From NCBI RefSeq assembly GCF_011601275.1, contig NZ_JAAOLY010000002.1, positions 1 through 64,000 on the forward strand: 64,000 nt of DNA, written 5' to 3'. The first letter of the stretch is position 1. The number at the start of each line of letters is the position of its first letter. Below are positions 37,486 to 47,228 of this stretch, piece after piece. The notes under the pieces were generated by a model that was not told the origin of the DNA, searched no databases, and saw nothing but the letters and a program-made list of their open reading frames with translations. The stretch comes from Janthinobacterium lividum (lineage in GTDB: Bacteria; Pseudomonadota; Gammaproteobacteria; Burkholderiales; Burkholderiaceae_D). The position numbers and the translations under genes are program-made.

Positions 37486-38066
37486 TGGGCAGCGTCCGCA
37501 TCGATGCCGCAAAAGGCCAGCACGGGCGCCAGGTAGTCGGCAAATTCGCTGATGCCATGGTCGCTGCCGTCGATGACCAGTTGCCGCGCCCCCTGATAAT
37601 GCGCCACCATGTCGCGGTAGTCGAGCACTTCATCGCCCGTGGCGGCGATCAGGAAATAGCGTTGCGGCTGAGTAATTTTCTCTACGGCAAACATGCGCAG
37701 CTCGTCGATGTACTCGCGCTTGAACTCGAATGGCTTGTCCGAATGGAATTCCGTCGTCACGCCCACATGCTGTTCCAAGTCGATCAGGGGCACGATGGCA
37801 GGGTTCAGCAATACGGCGCGGCAACCAAGCTGCTCCGCCAGCCAGGTGGCGTAATAGCCGCCCAGCGAGGAGCCGATAATCGTCAGGTCAGCCGGCGCCA
37901 CATCCTTGACCAGCGACAAAGCCAGCTCGATCGCCAGCTTGGGCGAAGCGGGCAATTGCGGGCACAGCCACTGTGCTTCGCGGCCCAGCGCCTGCATCTG
38001 CGCGGCCAGCAGGCGCGACTTCATCGACAGGGGCGACGAGCGAAATCCATGCAGGTACAGAATCAT
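37482..38066 (-). CDS. YqiA-like esterase (UPF0227, alpha/beta hydrolase)
   Basis: 194 residues. MILYLHGFRSSPLSMK at the N-terminus, nucleophile Ser67 in GSSLGGYYA, late acid/base region with His170 in DGSDHGIS. This is the YqiA group that hydrolyses short acyl esters in vitro. The ATG at 38066 overlaps the mpl stop by 4 bases (ATGA). Cellular substrate unknown. Confidence 0.9.
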   Translation of the reverse strand: MILYLHGFRSSPLSMKSRLLAAQMQALGREAQWLCPQLPASPKLAIELALSLVKDVAPADLTIIGSSLGGYYATWLAEQLGCRAVLLNPAIVPLIDLEQHVGVTTEFHSDKPFEFKREYIDELRMFAVEKITQPQRYFLIAATGDEVLDYRDMVAHYQGARQLVIDGSDHGISEFADYLAPVLAFCGIDADAAQ

Positions 38067-39439
38067 CGGCCCAGGGCCTCCAGCAATTTCTGGTGCACGC
38101 CGCCAAAGCCGCCGTTGCTCATGACCACGATCTGGTCGCCGGGACGGGCGCTGGCCGCCACGGCCGCCACCAGGATATCGATGTCTTCGTAGGCGCTGGC
38201 AATCTTGCCTAGCGGCGCCAGCGCGTCGCCCAGGCTCCAGCCCAGCGCTTGCTGGCTGCCGAAACCGAAAACCAGGTCCGCATCCTTGAGGCTGCCCGGC
38301 AGCGCATCTTTCATGGCGCCCAGCTTCATCGTGTTCGAACGCGGTTCCAGCACTGCCAAGATGCGGGTGCCGCTGCCTACCTTCTGGCGCAGGCCGCCCA
38401 CGGTGGTGGCTATGGCTGTCGGGTGGTGCGCGAAATCGTCGTACACGGTGATGTCGTTGACGACGCCGCGCACTTCCATACGGCGCTTGACGCTCTCGAA
38501 CGTGGTCAGCGAGGCGCACGCCTGGGCTATCGGTACGCCCACGTGGCGCGCGGCGGCGATGGCCGCCAGCGCATTGCTGCGGTTGTGCTTGCCCGTGAGC
38601 GCCCAAGCCACGTGGCCTTCCTGCTTGCCATTGAAGAACACGTCGAAGCTGCCATCGGCCTGCTCTTGCAGTTGCCAGTTAGCATCTTGACCAAAACTTT
38701 CCTTTTCACTCCAGCAACCGCGCGCCAGCACGCGCTGCAGCGATGCCTCGTCGCCATTGAACACGAGGCGGCCGATGCCGGGCACGGTGCGCACCAGATG
38801 GTGAAATTGCGTCTCGATCGCGTGCAGATCGGGGAAGATGTCGGCGTGATCATATTCCAGGTTATTCATGATGGCCGTCTTCGCGTGGTAATGCACGAAC
38901 TTGCTGCGCTTGTCGAAGAAGGCCGTGTCGTATTCATCAGCTTCGATGACAAAGAAGTCCGACTCGGCGCTCTTGCCGTCGATTGTGCCGCTGAGGCGGG
39001 CGGAAATGCCAAAGTTCATCGGCACGCCGCCGATCAGGAAGCCCGGCGCGTAGCCCGCGTCTTCGAGTATCCAGGCCAGCATGGCCGACGTGGTCGTCTT
39101 GCCATGCGTGCCGGCCACGGCCAGTACCCACTTGTTGCGCAAGATGTGTTCGCCGATCCATTGCGGACCGGACACGTACGGCAGGCTGCGGTTGAGGATT
39201 TCTTCCACCAACGGGTTGCCGCGCGAGACCACATTGCCAATCACATACAAATCCGGGTTCAACTTGGTTTGTTCCGGATCGAAGCCCTGGATCAGTTCGA
39301 TTCCCTGCGATTCCAGCTGGGTGCTCATCGGCGGATACACGTTGGCATCGCAACCGGTGACTTTATGACCGGCTTCCTTGGCCAGGACAGCCAGGCCGCC
39401 CATGAAGGTACCGCAAATGCCGAGAATATGAATATGCAT
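38063..39439 (-). CDS. mpl: UDP-MurNAc:L-Ala-gamma-D-Glu-meso-DAP ligase
   Basis: Re-attaches recycled murein tripeptide to UDP-MurNAc. 458 residues, Mur ligase architecture: N-terminal Rossmann-like domain (MHIHILGICGTFMGGLAVLA), ATP loop AGTHGKTTTS (109-118), middle Glu/His motifs (VIEADEYDTAFFDKRSKF is the Mpl signature), then the C-domain DDFAHHPTAI. It matches ampD in this window as another recycling step. First gene of the seven-gene minus run. Confidence 0.95.
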   Translation of the reverse strand: MHIHILGICGTFMGGLAVLAKEAGHKVTGCDANVYPPMSTQLESQGIELIQGFDPEQTKLNPDLYVIGNVVSRGNPLVEEILNRSLPYVSGPQWIGEHILRNKWVLAVAGTHGKTTTSAMLAWILEDAGYAPGFLIGGVPMNFGISARLSGTIDGKSAESDFFVIEADEYDTAFFDKRSKFVHYHAKTAIMNNLEYDHADIFPDLHAIETQFHHLVRTVPGIGRLVFNGDEASLQRVLARGCWSEKESFGQDANWQLQEQADGSFDVFFNGKQEGHVAWALTGKHNRSNALAAIAAARHVGVPIAQACASLTTFESVKRRMEVRGVVNDITVYDDFAHHPTAIATTVGGLRQKVGSGTRILAVLEPRSNTMKLGAMKDALPGSLKDADLVFGFGSQQALGWSLGDALAPLGKIASAYEDIDILVAAVAASARPGDQIVVMSNGGFGGVHQKLLEALGR

Positions 39440-39554
39440 GTGATCAGTGCGAAAGGCGCACGCTTAAGTAAGTAAGACGGTGAGATAAAAAACAGCAAGT
39501 GCAGGATTTTACCTGACGCCATGACTTTTTCCGCTTCGGAGTATCATCTCGCTC

Positions 39555-40193
39555 ATGACGAACGATGCATTTGACGATAGCGCGCAGTTGCGCCTGGAAA
39601 TCGCCGCCGCTGCCGCGCGCCTTGTGGCGCAGGACGGCGCCGACTATGGCAGCGCCAAGCGCAAGGCGGCGCGGCAAGTCCTCGGCGACGCGCCGAACCG
39701 GCCCAATATACTTCCCGACAACGACATGATCGAGGAGCAGGTGCGGCAATATAATGCCCTGTTCCTGGCCGACAGCCAGCCGGCACGGCTGTTCCAGCTG
39801 CGCACGATCGCGCTGCAGGTCATGGAAGCGTTGCAACAATTTCATCCCCTGCTCAGCGGCCCCGTGCTCAATGGAACGGCCGGCCCCCACGACGAGATCT
39901 ATTTGCAGCTGTTTGCCGAGAGCGCCAAGGAAATCCACATCTTCCTGCTGAATAAAAATGTCGTGCTCGACATGTCGGAAAGCCCGCATTTCAAGGGAGC
40001 GCGTTATGATGCGGTCGAGACAGCCAGTTTCCTGTGGAAAAATGAAGGCGTGCACGCGGCCATGTATGAGCTCGACGATATGCGCGGCGCGCTGAAAGCC
40101 AAGGCGGACGGCAAGGTGCTGCGCACCGACATCGCCGGGCTGCGCAGCCTGCTGGCCGCCAGCCTCGCCGATGGCGTGCCGGCTGCCGACTAA
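39555..40193 (+). CDS. Conserved hypothetical protein
   Basis: 212 residues, no signal peptide or TM, acidic. I do not recognise a named family with certainty. A central segment, GPVLNGTAGPHDEIYLQLFAE, has some look of the glycine-rich turn plus acidic strand of nucleotidyltransferase-like folds; this is weak. The ATG has no strong ribosome site. The gene is divergent from mpl (115 bases) and 19 bases before the TlpA-like gene, so it likely heads the aroQ/accBC side. Confidence 0.75.
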   Translation: MTNDAFDDSAQLRLEIAAAAARLVAQDGADYGSAKRKAARQVLGDAPNRPNILPDNDMIEEQVRQYNALFLADSQPARLFQLRTIALQVMEALQQFHPLLSGPVLNGTAGPHDEIYLQLFAESAKEIHIFLLNKNVVLDMSESPHFKGARYDAVETASFLWKNEGVHAAMYELDDMRGALKAKADGKVLRTDIAGLRSLLAASLADGVPAAD

Positions 40194-40212
40194 CATTGAT
40201 ATAGATAAAGTT

Positions 40213-40767
40213 ATGACAAAAAAGAATTGGATCGCCTGCGCCATCGTGGCGCTGATGTTTGGCGGCATGGGCGCTTACGTCGGTTTGAGCAAGGAAAAAG
40301 CCAAAGCAGCGGGTCCGCTGACGAGCACCATCGCGCCGGGCGCGACGGGTCCCGTCAACGAGCTGTATGCGCTGTCGCTGCCGGACGCGGCCGGCGCCAC
40401 GCAAGCCCTGTCGCAATGGAAAGGCAAGAATGTGCTGGTCAATTTCTGGGCGCCGTGGTGCCCGCCTTGCGTGGAAGAAATGCCGGAGTTATCCGAAGTG
40501 CAAGGCCACTATGCGGCGAAAAACCTGCAGGTGATCGGCATCGGCATCGATTCGGCCAGCAATATTGCCACCTTTGCCAGCAAGTTCAAGATCGCCTATC
40601 CCGTGTATGTCTCCGGCATGAGCGGTACCGACCTGTCGCGCCATTTTGGCAATGCCACGGGCGGTTTGCCCTTTACGGTGCTGATCGGCGCCGATGGCGA
40701 AGTCAAAAAGACCTATCTGGGCCGCTTGAAATTTGATCAGTTGCGCGCCGATCTGGATAAATTGTAA
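40213..40767 (+). CDS. TlpA-family membrane-anchored thioredoxin-like protein
   Basis: 184 residues. N-terminal TM anchor (about 6-24), periplasmic redoxin domain with active site WAPWCPPC (Cys83, Cys86), LVNFWAPW strand and a cis-Pro region GLPFTVLIGADG. Likely reduces disulfides of a periplasmic partner, for example in cytochrome c maturation; a CcsA-like gene lies 18 kb away. The start at 40213 is 19 bases after the previous stop. Confidence 0.9.
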   Translation: MTKKNWIACAIVALMFGGMGAYVGLSKEKAKAAGPLTSTIAPGATGPVNELYALSLPDAAGATQALSQWKGKNVLVNFWAPWCPPCVEEMPELSEVQGHYAAKNLQVIGIGIDSASNIATFASKFKIAYPVYVSGMSGTDLSRHFGNATGGLPFTVLIGADGEVKKTYLGRLKFDQLRADLDKL

Positions 40768-40849
40768 ATTCGGAGCGTGCTTTTTTCTCTTGCCAATGCG
40801 TATCTTTGGCGGCAAAATGCGGAACTTTCGCTAAAACGGTCTTCCATAC

Positions 40850-41287
40850 ATGGCAAAAAACCTCCTTCTGCTCAACGGTCCCAACCTGAATTTGCTGGGA
40901 ACGCGCGAGCCTGAGGTCTACGGCGCCAGCACCTTGGCCGATATCGAGCAGGCAGCAATGGCGCAAGCCATGGCGGCCGGCGCCGACTTGGTCTGCTTTC
41001 AAAGCAACCACGAAGGCGCGCTGATCGACCGCATCCATGCCGCGCGAGCGGAAGGGATCGATGCCATCGTCATCAATCCGGGCGGCCTGACCCATACCAG
41101 CGTTGCCTTGCGCGATGCGCTGGCCGGGGTCGCCATCCCGTTCGTGGAAGTCCATATCTCGAATATTTATCAACGCGAGACGTTTCGACATCACTCATTT
41201 CTCAGCGCGATCGCGCAGGGGACGATCTGCGGGCTGGGTATCGATGGATATCGGTTTGCCATCGACTTTGCGCTTAAAAAACGTTAA
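40850..41287 (+). CDS. aroQ: Type II 3-dehydroquinate dehydratase
   Basis: 145-residue dodecameric class II enzyme of the shikimate route. [20 protein letters not shown] gives the lid loop with catalytic Tyr; then [30 protein letters not shown] and [17 protein letters not shown]. It stands upstream of accB (91 bases), an arrangement common in proteobacteria. Confidence 0.96.
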   Translation: MAKNLLLLNGPNLNLLGTREPEVYGASTLADIEQAAMAQAMAAGADLVCFQSNHEGALIDRIHAARAEGIDAIVINPGGLTHTSVALRDALAGVAIPFVEVHISNIYQRETFRHHSFLSAIAQGTICGLGIDGYRFAIDFALKKR

Positions 41288-41378
41288 TCTACGCGATCTG
41301 CACGCATTTAGCGCGGCGATAGGTTCTTGGACATCACCGCATCACTCATAAAACAAACTACATTCCTAGGGGTTTTAC

Positions 41379-41843
41379 ATGGATCTACGAAAACTCAAGA
41401 CCTTGATCGACCTGGTCGCCGAATCGGATATCGCAGAGCTGGAAGTTACCGAAGGCGAAAGCAAGGTTCGCATCGTCAAATCGTCGGCCATGCCGCAAAA
41501 CCAGATGGTCATGATGCAGCCGCAAGGCATGCAAGCCCAATACCAGCCAGCCGCGCCAGCCGCCGCTCCCGCTGCGGCAGCCGCCGTCGTGGTCGCCGCC
41601 GAGCCAACGGGCTATGTGGTCAAATCGCCGATGGTCGGTACCTTCTACCGCTCGTCCGCTCCTGGCAGCGCCGCCTATGTTGAAGTGGGCGCTACCGTCA
41701 AGGAAGGTGATACCCTGTGCATCATCGAAGCGATGAAGCTGCTCAATGAAATCGACTCCGACAAAGCCGGTGTCGTGACCCAGATCCTGGTCGAAAACGG
41801 CCAACCGGTCGAATTCGGTCAACCCTTGTTTGTGATCGGCTAA
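41379..41843 (+). CDS. accB: Biotin carboxyl carrier protein of acetyl-CoA carboxylase
   Basis: 154 residues. The N-terminal dimerisation segment [18 protein letters not shown] is followed by an Ala/Pro/Gln-rich linker (about 45-75) and the biotinyl domain with Lys120 in [15 protein letters not shown] precedes the ATG. It carries CO2 between AccC and the AccAD carboxyltransferase for malonyl-CoA. Confidence 0.96.
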   Translation: MDLRKLKTLIDLVAESDIAELEVTEGESKVRIVKSSAMPQNQMVMMQPQGMQAQYQPAAPAAAPAAAAAVVVAAEPTGYVVKSPMVGTFYRSSAPGSAAYVEVGATVKEGDTLCIIEAMKLLNEIDSDKAGVVTQILVENGQPVEFGQPLFVIG

Positions 41844-41855
41844 AACCCAGTCCAC

Positions 41856-41873
41856 ACGGCCGGCAACGGCCGT
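41856..41873 (+). terminator. Hairpin in the accB-accC gap (possible attenuator)
   Basis: Perfect stem ACGGCCG-GCAA-CGGCCGT, followed by TTGCAGTTTT, 13 bases after the accB stop. The T-run is interrupted, so partial termination or mRNA end protection is more likely than a full stop. The gap to accC is 101 bases. Confidence 0.45.
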
Positions 41874-41944
41874 TTGCAGTTTTAGCCCCTCACACTTGTT
41901 GTTTCGCCGGCTCGCCGGCTCTCACAGACATACGCGAACCTACC

Positions 41945-43356
<1,412 letters not shown>

Positions 43357-43360
<4 letters not shown>

Positions 43361-44301
43361 GCTGGACGGAAATCGTCATCGAAATCGCCCGTGACAACGC
43401 CGAGGCCATGTCCGACGCGTTGATGGAAGCGGGCGCCCTGTCGGTGTCGGTGGAAGACGCCGATGAAGGCACGGATGCCGAGCAGCCCCTGTTTGGGGAA
43501 CCCGGCATGGAACCGAAGGAAGCGGCGTGGGAACGCAGCCGCGTGGTGGCGCTGACGGACGTCGACGCCGACCAGGCCGCCATCGTGGCCGCCGCGGCCC
43601 AGGCTGTCGGCATGAAGGAAGTGCCCGCCTTTACCATGCGTCCCGTGGAAGAGCAGGACTGGGTGCGTCTGACGCAGTCGCAATTCGCACCGATTCACAT
43701 CGGCAAGAATATCTGGGTCGTGCCCAGCTGGCACGAGGCACCGGATCCTGACGGCCTGATTCTGGAACTGGACCCTGGCCTCGCCTTCGGCACGGGCAGC
43801 CATCCGACCACGCGTCTGTGCATGGAGTGGCTGGAAGCGAACCCTGCTCCAGGCAAGACCGTGCTCGACTACGGTTGCGGTTCCGGCATCCTGGCCATGG
43901 TGGCCAAGAAGCTGGGCGCGCAAACGGTGGCCGGCGTCGACATCGACCCGCAGGCGATCGAATCGGCGCGTGACAATGCCGAACGCAACCAATGCGACAT
44001 CGAATATTTCTTGCCAGACACGTTTGCCATCTCGGCACACGCCACGGCCAAGTTTGACATCGTCGTCGCCAACATCCTGTCGAGCCCATTGAAACTGATG
44101 GCGCCGATGCTGTCCGGCCGCGTCGCCGATGGCGGCGCCCTGATCCTGTCCGGCGTGCTGGCACGCCAGGCGGAAGAAGTGGCCGCTGCCTACGCGCCGT
44201 TCATCGAGCTGGGTGTGTGGGCCGAGCAAGACGGCTGGGTGGCGCTGCATGGCCGCCTGGGCAGCACGCAAGCGCCTGCGCCCCGCGCGGAAGGTGCATA
44301 A
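43357..44301 (+). CDS. prmA: Ribosomal protein L11 methyltransferase
   Basis: SAM-dependent trimethylation of L11. 314 residues from the ATG at 43357 (ATGA overlap with accC). N-terminal substrate domain, [16 protein letters not shown] linker, methyltransferase motif [13 protein letters not shown], and [14 protein letters not shown] (an N-I-L-x-x-P type active motif). The accC-prmA junction is a common beta-proteobacterial arrangement. Confidence 0.95.
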
Positions 44302-44309
44302 GCACAGCA

Positions 44310-45554
44310 ATGGCCCTCGCCACCAAATGCCCCCATTGCAACACGATATTTCGGGTCGCTGCTGACCAATTGAAGTTACGTGGGGGCATCGTGCGCTGTG
44401 GCACGTGCAGAGAAGTGTTTGACGGCAATGCCGCGCTGGTCGATCCAGCTGCGGCATCGCCGTTTTTAACATCCGGCCCCGGCACTGCAGCCCCGCTGCC
44501 GGCCAGTTATCCTGCCGACAACAGCCTGCCAGCCGCCACGGACGACGAACCCATCTATTCCCTCGACTTCGACACCTCGTTCGACCCGTTCGGCATCTTG
44601 CCGGAAACGGCGCAGCTCAAGGACGATGAAGACGATGGCGAGCACATCGAGCTGGACCTCGACGTAGCACTGCCCGAAGAGGTACCGGCCGCCGCACCGC
44701 TCGACATACCGCTCGATATACCTGAAGCTGAAGAAACACCGGCGGAACTGCCCGAACAGCCCCTGCCCCAGCCGATGGCGCCTTTCAAGCGCCGCCAGGT
44801 CGATGATGCGCCCGCCTTTGTCACGTATCTGCGCGACAGCCGCCGCGAACCGAATCTGGAAACTGGCGCCGCACCGGCGCTGCCCGCGACCGAAAAAGTC
44901 AGCCTGGACAAATCCGCGCCCGCGCGCCGTGAACCGACGCTGACGGACCACCCGTTCGAAGCGCTGCCCGCCGCGCCCGTCGCGCCGGACCCAGCCGAAG
45001 AGCAGGAAGAACCTGTCCTGCCGCCAGCCGACGACGAGCCGGCCTTTGTGACCTTGGGACGGCGCCGCGAACAGAGCGGCAAGGCCTTGCGCATGGCCAT
45101 GGCCGCCGGCTCGGCAGTACTGCTGCTGCTATTATTCTTGCAAGTAATGACCACCTTCCGCAACCCGCTGGCGGCGCAATTTCCGCAGTGGAAGCCGACC
45201 CTGGTGGCGCTGTGCAAGCTCAGCGGATGCCAGGTCGACTTGCCGGCGCAGATCGAGGCGCTGGCCATCGAGCAAGGCGAGTTGCAAACCTTGAAGGAGC
45301 ACACCTTTTCCTACGTCTCGCTGCTGCGCAACCAGAGCCGCAGCGTGCAGGCCTGGCCCAGCATCGAACTGGTCCTCAACGACGCCAACGACAAGCCCGT
45401 CTTGCGCCGCGTGATCGCGCCGCGCGACTACCTGCCAGCCAATATCGACGTGAGCAAGGGCTTTGCGCCGCGCTCGGAACAAACCATCAAACTGTATTTT
45501 GCATTAGACCAGCTTACGGCGTCTGGCTACCATATCGCCATCTTCTACCCCTAA
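44310..45554 (+). CDS. Zinc-ribbon DUF3426 membrane protein
   Basis: 414 residues. N-terminal MJ0042-type zinc ribbon with Cys7, Cys10, Cys30, Cys33 (KCPHCNTIFRV and RCGTCREVFDG). Then a long acidic, proline-rich low-complexity stretch (about 60-250), one TM (about 260-282, AAGSAVLLLLLFLQVMTTF), and a C-terminal DUF3426 domain (VALCKLSGCQVDLPAQIEAL, RNQSRSVQAWPSIELVLND). Role unknown; the family regularly follows prmA. The start at 44310 is 8 bases after prmA. Confidence 0.88.
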   Translation: MALATKCPHCNTIFRVAADQLKLRGGIVRCGTCREVFDGNAALVDPAAASPFLTSGPGTAAPLPASYPADNSLPAATDDEPIYSLDFDTSFDPFGILPETAQLKDDEDDGEHIELDLDVALPEEVPAAAPLDIPLDIPEAEETPAELPEQPLPQPMAPFKRRQVDDAPAFVTYLRDSRREPNLETGAAPALPATEKVSLDKSAPARREPTLTDHPFEALPAAPVAPDPAEEQEEPVLPPADDEPAFVTLGRRREQSGKALRMAMAAGSAVLLLLLFLQVMTTFRNPLAAQFPQWKPTLVALCKLSGCQVDLPAQIEALAIEQGELQTLKEHTFSYVSLLRNQSRSVQAWPSIELVLNDANDKPVLRRVIAPRDYLPANIDVSKGFAPRSEQTIKLYFALDQLTASGYHIAIFYP

Positions 45555-45565
45555 CCGACACTATC

Positions 45566-46504
45566 ATGACCAAAACATCGCTGATCTGCGGCTCGCTTGC
45601 CACCGACACCATCATGCAATTCCCCGGCCGCTTCGGCGAATCCCTGCTGGCCGACCAGTTGCACAAGGTAAACGTGTCCTTCCTCGTGCCCACCATGCGC
45701 ACGGAATTCGGCGGCTGCTCGGGCAACATCGCCTACACTCTGAAAATGCTGGGCGGCGACCCGCGCATCGTCGGCGTCATGGGGCAAGACAGCGCCGCCT
45801 ACCTGGAGCGCCTGCAAAAGCTGGGCATTTCCACCGCCAACATCCTGATCAAGGCCGACAGCTACAACGCGCAGTGCTTCGTCACGGCCGACGCGGACAA
45901 TAACCAGATCAACGCCTTCCACCCGGGCGCCATGTCGTTTGCGCATGAAAACCCGATCGCCAATGCAGGCCCGGCCAAGGTCGCCATCATTTCGCCGGAC
46001 GGCGACCAAGGCATGCTCAAGCACGCCGCCGACCTGGCCGAGCTGGGCATCCCCTTCATGTTCGACCCGGGCCAGCAGTTGCCACGTTTCAATGGCGAAC
46101 AGTTGATCGACTTCATCAACAAAGCCACGTATGTGTCGGCCAACGATTATGAAATGGAAATGTTAATGGAACGCACGGGCTTGACCCTGCCGGACATCGC
46201 CAGCCGCCTGGAAGCGCTGATCGTCACGCGTGGCGAAAAGGGGTCGGAAATCTATACGGACGGCAAGCGCATCGACATTCCTGTCGTGACCGCCAAGGAA
46301 GTGCTGGACCCGACCGGCTGCGGCGACGCCTACCGTGCCGGCTTGCTGTTCGGCATCACCAACGACCTGGGCTGGGAAACCAGCGGCCGCCTGGCCAGCC
46401 TGCTGGGCGCCATCAAGATCGCCACCCAGGGCGCGCAAAACCACGTGTTTACGCCTGAGAGCATCGCCGACCAGTTCGAAGCGGCGTTCGGTTACCGCTA
46501 TTAA
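45566..46504 (+). CDS. PfkB-family sugar/nucleoside kinase (adenosine kinase-like)
   Basis: 312 residues, ribokinase fold. TEFGGCSGNIAYTLKMLGG N-terminal substrate motif, and DPTGCGDAYRAGLLFG with catalytic Asp254. The N-terminal SLATDTIMQFPGRFGE is typical of the bacterial group annotated as adenosine kinase or carbohydrate kinase. Substrate not certain. Closes the plus-strand cluster, followed by two REP-like palindromes. Confidence 0.9.
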   Translation: MTKTSLICGSLATDTIMQFPGRFGESLLADQLHKVNVSFLVPTMRTEFGGCSGNIAYTLKMLGGDPRIVGVMGQDSAAYLERLQKLGISTANILIKADSYNAQCFVTADADNNQINAFHPGAMSFAHENPIANAGPAKVAIISPDGDQGMLKHAADLAELGIPFMFDPGQQLPRFNGEQLIDFINKATYVSANDYEMEMLMERTGLTLPDIASRLEALIVTRGEKGSEIYTDGKRIDIPVVTAKEVLDPTGCGDAYRAGLLFGITNDLGWETSGRLASLLGAIKIATQGAQNHVFTPESIADQFEAAFGYRY

Positions 46505-46510
46505 TATGCA

Positions 46511-46547
46511 GGTCGGATGTGCACGGCGAGGCCGTGCGTAATCCGAC
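46511..46547. repeat. REP-like palindrome (copy D1)
   Basis: GGTCGGATG...TAATCCGAC with a GC-rich inner inverted repeat GCACGGC/GCCGTGC. It follows the PfkB gene by 6 bases and shares the GTCGG/CCGAC core with the other copies. Confidence 0.7.
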
Positions 46548-46574
46548 AACATCATTGGCATGGCAAGTGGTGAT

Positions 46575-46600
46575 GTCGGGTTACGCTACGCTAACCCGAC
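46575..46600. repeat. REP-like palindrome (copy D2)
   Basis: GTCGGGTTA-CGCTACGC-TAACCCGAC followed by CTACGCCAC. It is nearly identical in arms to copy C at 18439-18468, 28 bases after D1. Together D1 and D2 separate the convergent PfkB and YggT genes. Confidence 0.75.
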
Positions 46601-46611
46601 CTACGCCACCA

Positions 46612-47145
46612 TCATCGCACCACAATAATCATCCCCACCAGCACTTGCGCGATCTGCAGCAGGATCAGCGCGACCAGCAGCGACAAATCCAGGCTGCCGA
46701 CCAGCGGCACGACCTTGCGGATCGGACGCAGCAGCGGCTCGTTCAGGGCCCGTACGAACGGCGCCAGCGGCGCATGCGGGTTGACCCAACTGAAGATGGC
46801 TTCGATGATCAGCAAGGCCATGAAACCGTAGAGTATCCATTGCAGGAAACGTTGTAGCGACTTGAGCAGCACCACTTCGACGGGATAGCCGGAAATAAAC
46901 AATACCGAGCTGGCCAGCAGCACGATCAGGAAGGCGCCGATCAGACTGGCCCAGTCATACCCGCCCACGCCCGGCACCACGCGGCGCAGGGGGCGCACCA
47001 GCCAGTCGGACAATTGAAACGTGAATTGCGCCACCGACGAGGGCGGCCGCACGCGCACCGCCTGCATCCAGAAGCGCAGCAGCAACACGCCGCCCAGCAA
47101 GGTAGCGATGGTATCAACGATCAATGTAAGGATAACGATCAGCAC
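46612..47145 (-). CDS. YggT family membrane protein
   Basis: 177 residues with two YGGT repeats: about four hydrophobic segments, TLIVDTIATLLGGVLLLRFW, LIGAFLIVLLASSVLFIS, ILYGFMALLIIEAIFSWVNP, LLVALILLQIAQVLVGMIIV, and repeated RPLRRVVP / RPIRKVVPLVG turns. Function not firmly known; linked to cell shape, division and osmotic tolerance in some bacteria. A strong terminator of the upstream histone-like gene precedes it, so it needs its own promoter, and room for one is small (about 13 bases). Confidence 0.9.
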   Translation of the reverse strand: MLIVILTLIVDTIATLLGGVLLLRFWMQAVRVRPPSSVAQFTFQLSDWLVRPLRRVVPGVGGYDWASLIGAFLIVLLASSVLFISGYPVEVVLLKSLQRFLQWILYGFMALLIIEAIFSWVNPHAPLAPFVRALNEPLLRPIRKVVPLVGSLDLSLLVALILLQIAQVLVGMIIVVR

Positions 47146-47157
47146 GACTAATTCTCC

Positions 47158-47193
47158 AAAAAAAAACCGCTGTGTGATTGAGTCACACAGCGG
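47158..47193 (-). terminator. Rho-independent terminator of the histone H1-like gene
   Basis: Perfect 11-base stem CCGCTGTGTGA/TCACACAGCGG with a 5-base loop (47167-47193). On the minus strand it is followed by a run of nine T (47158-47166). It lies 35 bases after the stop of the histone-like gene. Confidence 0.92.
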
Positions 47194-47228
47194 CGTGTTG
47201 CCTCATCCAGGCACCCGTATCGTTGAAA

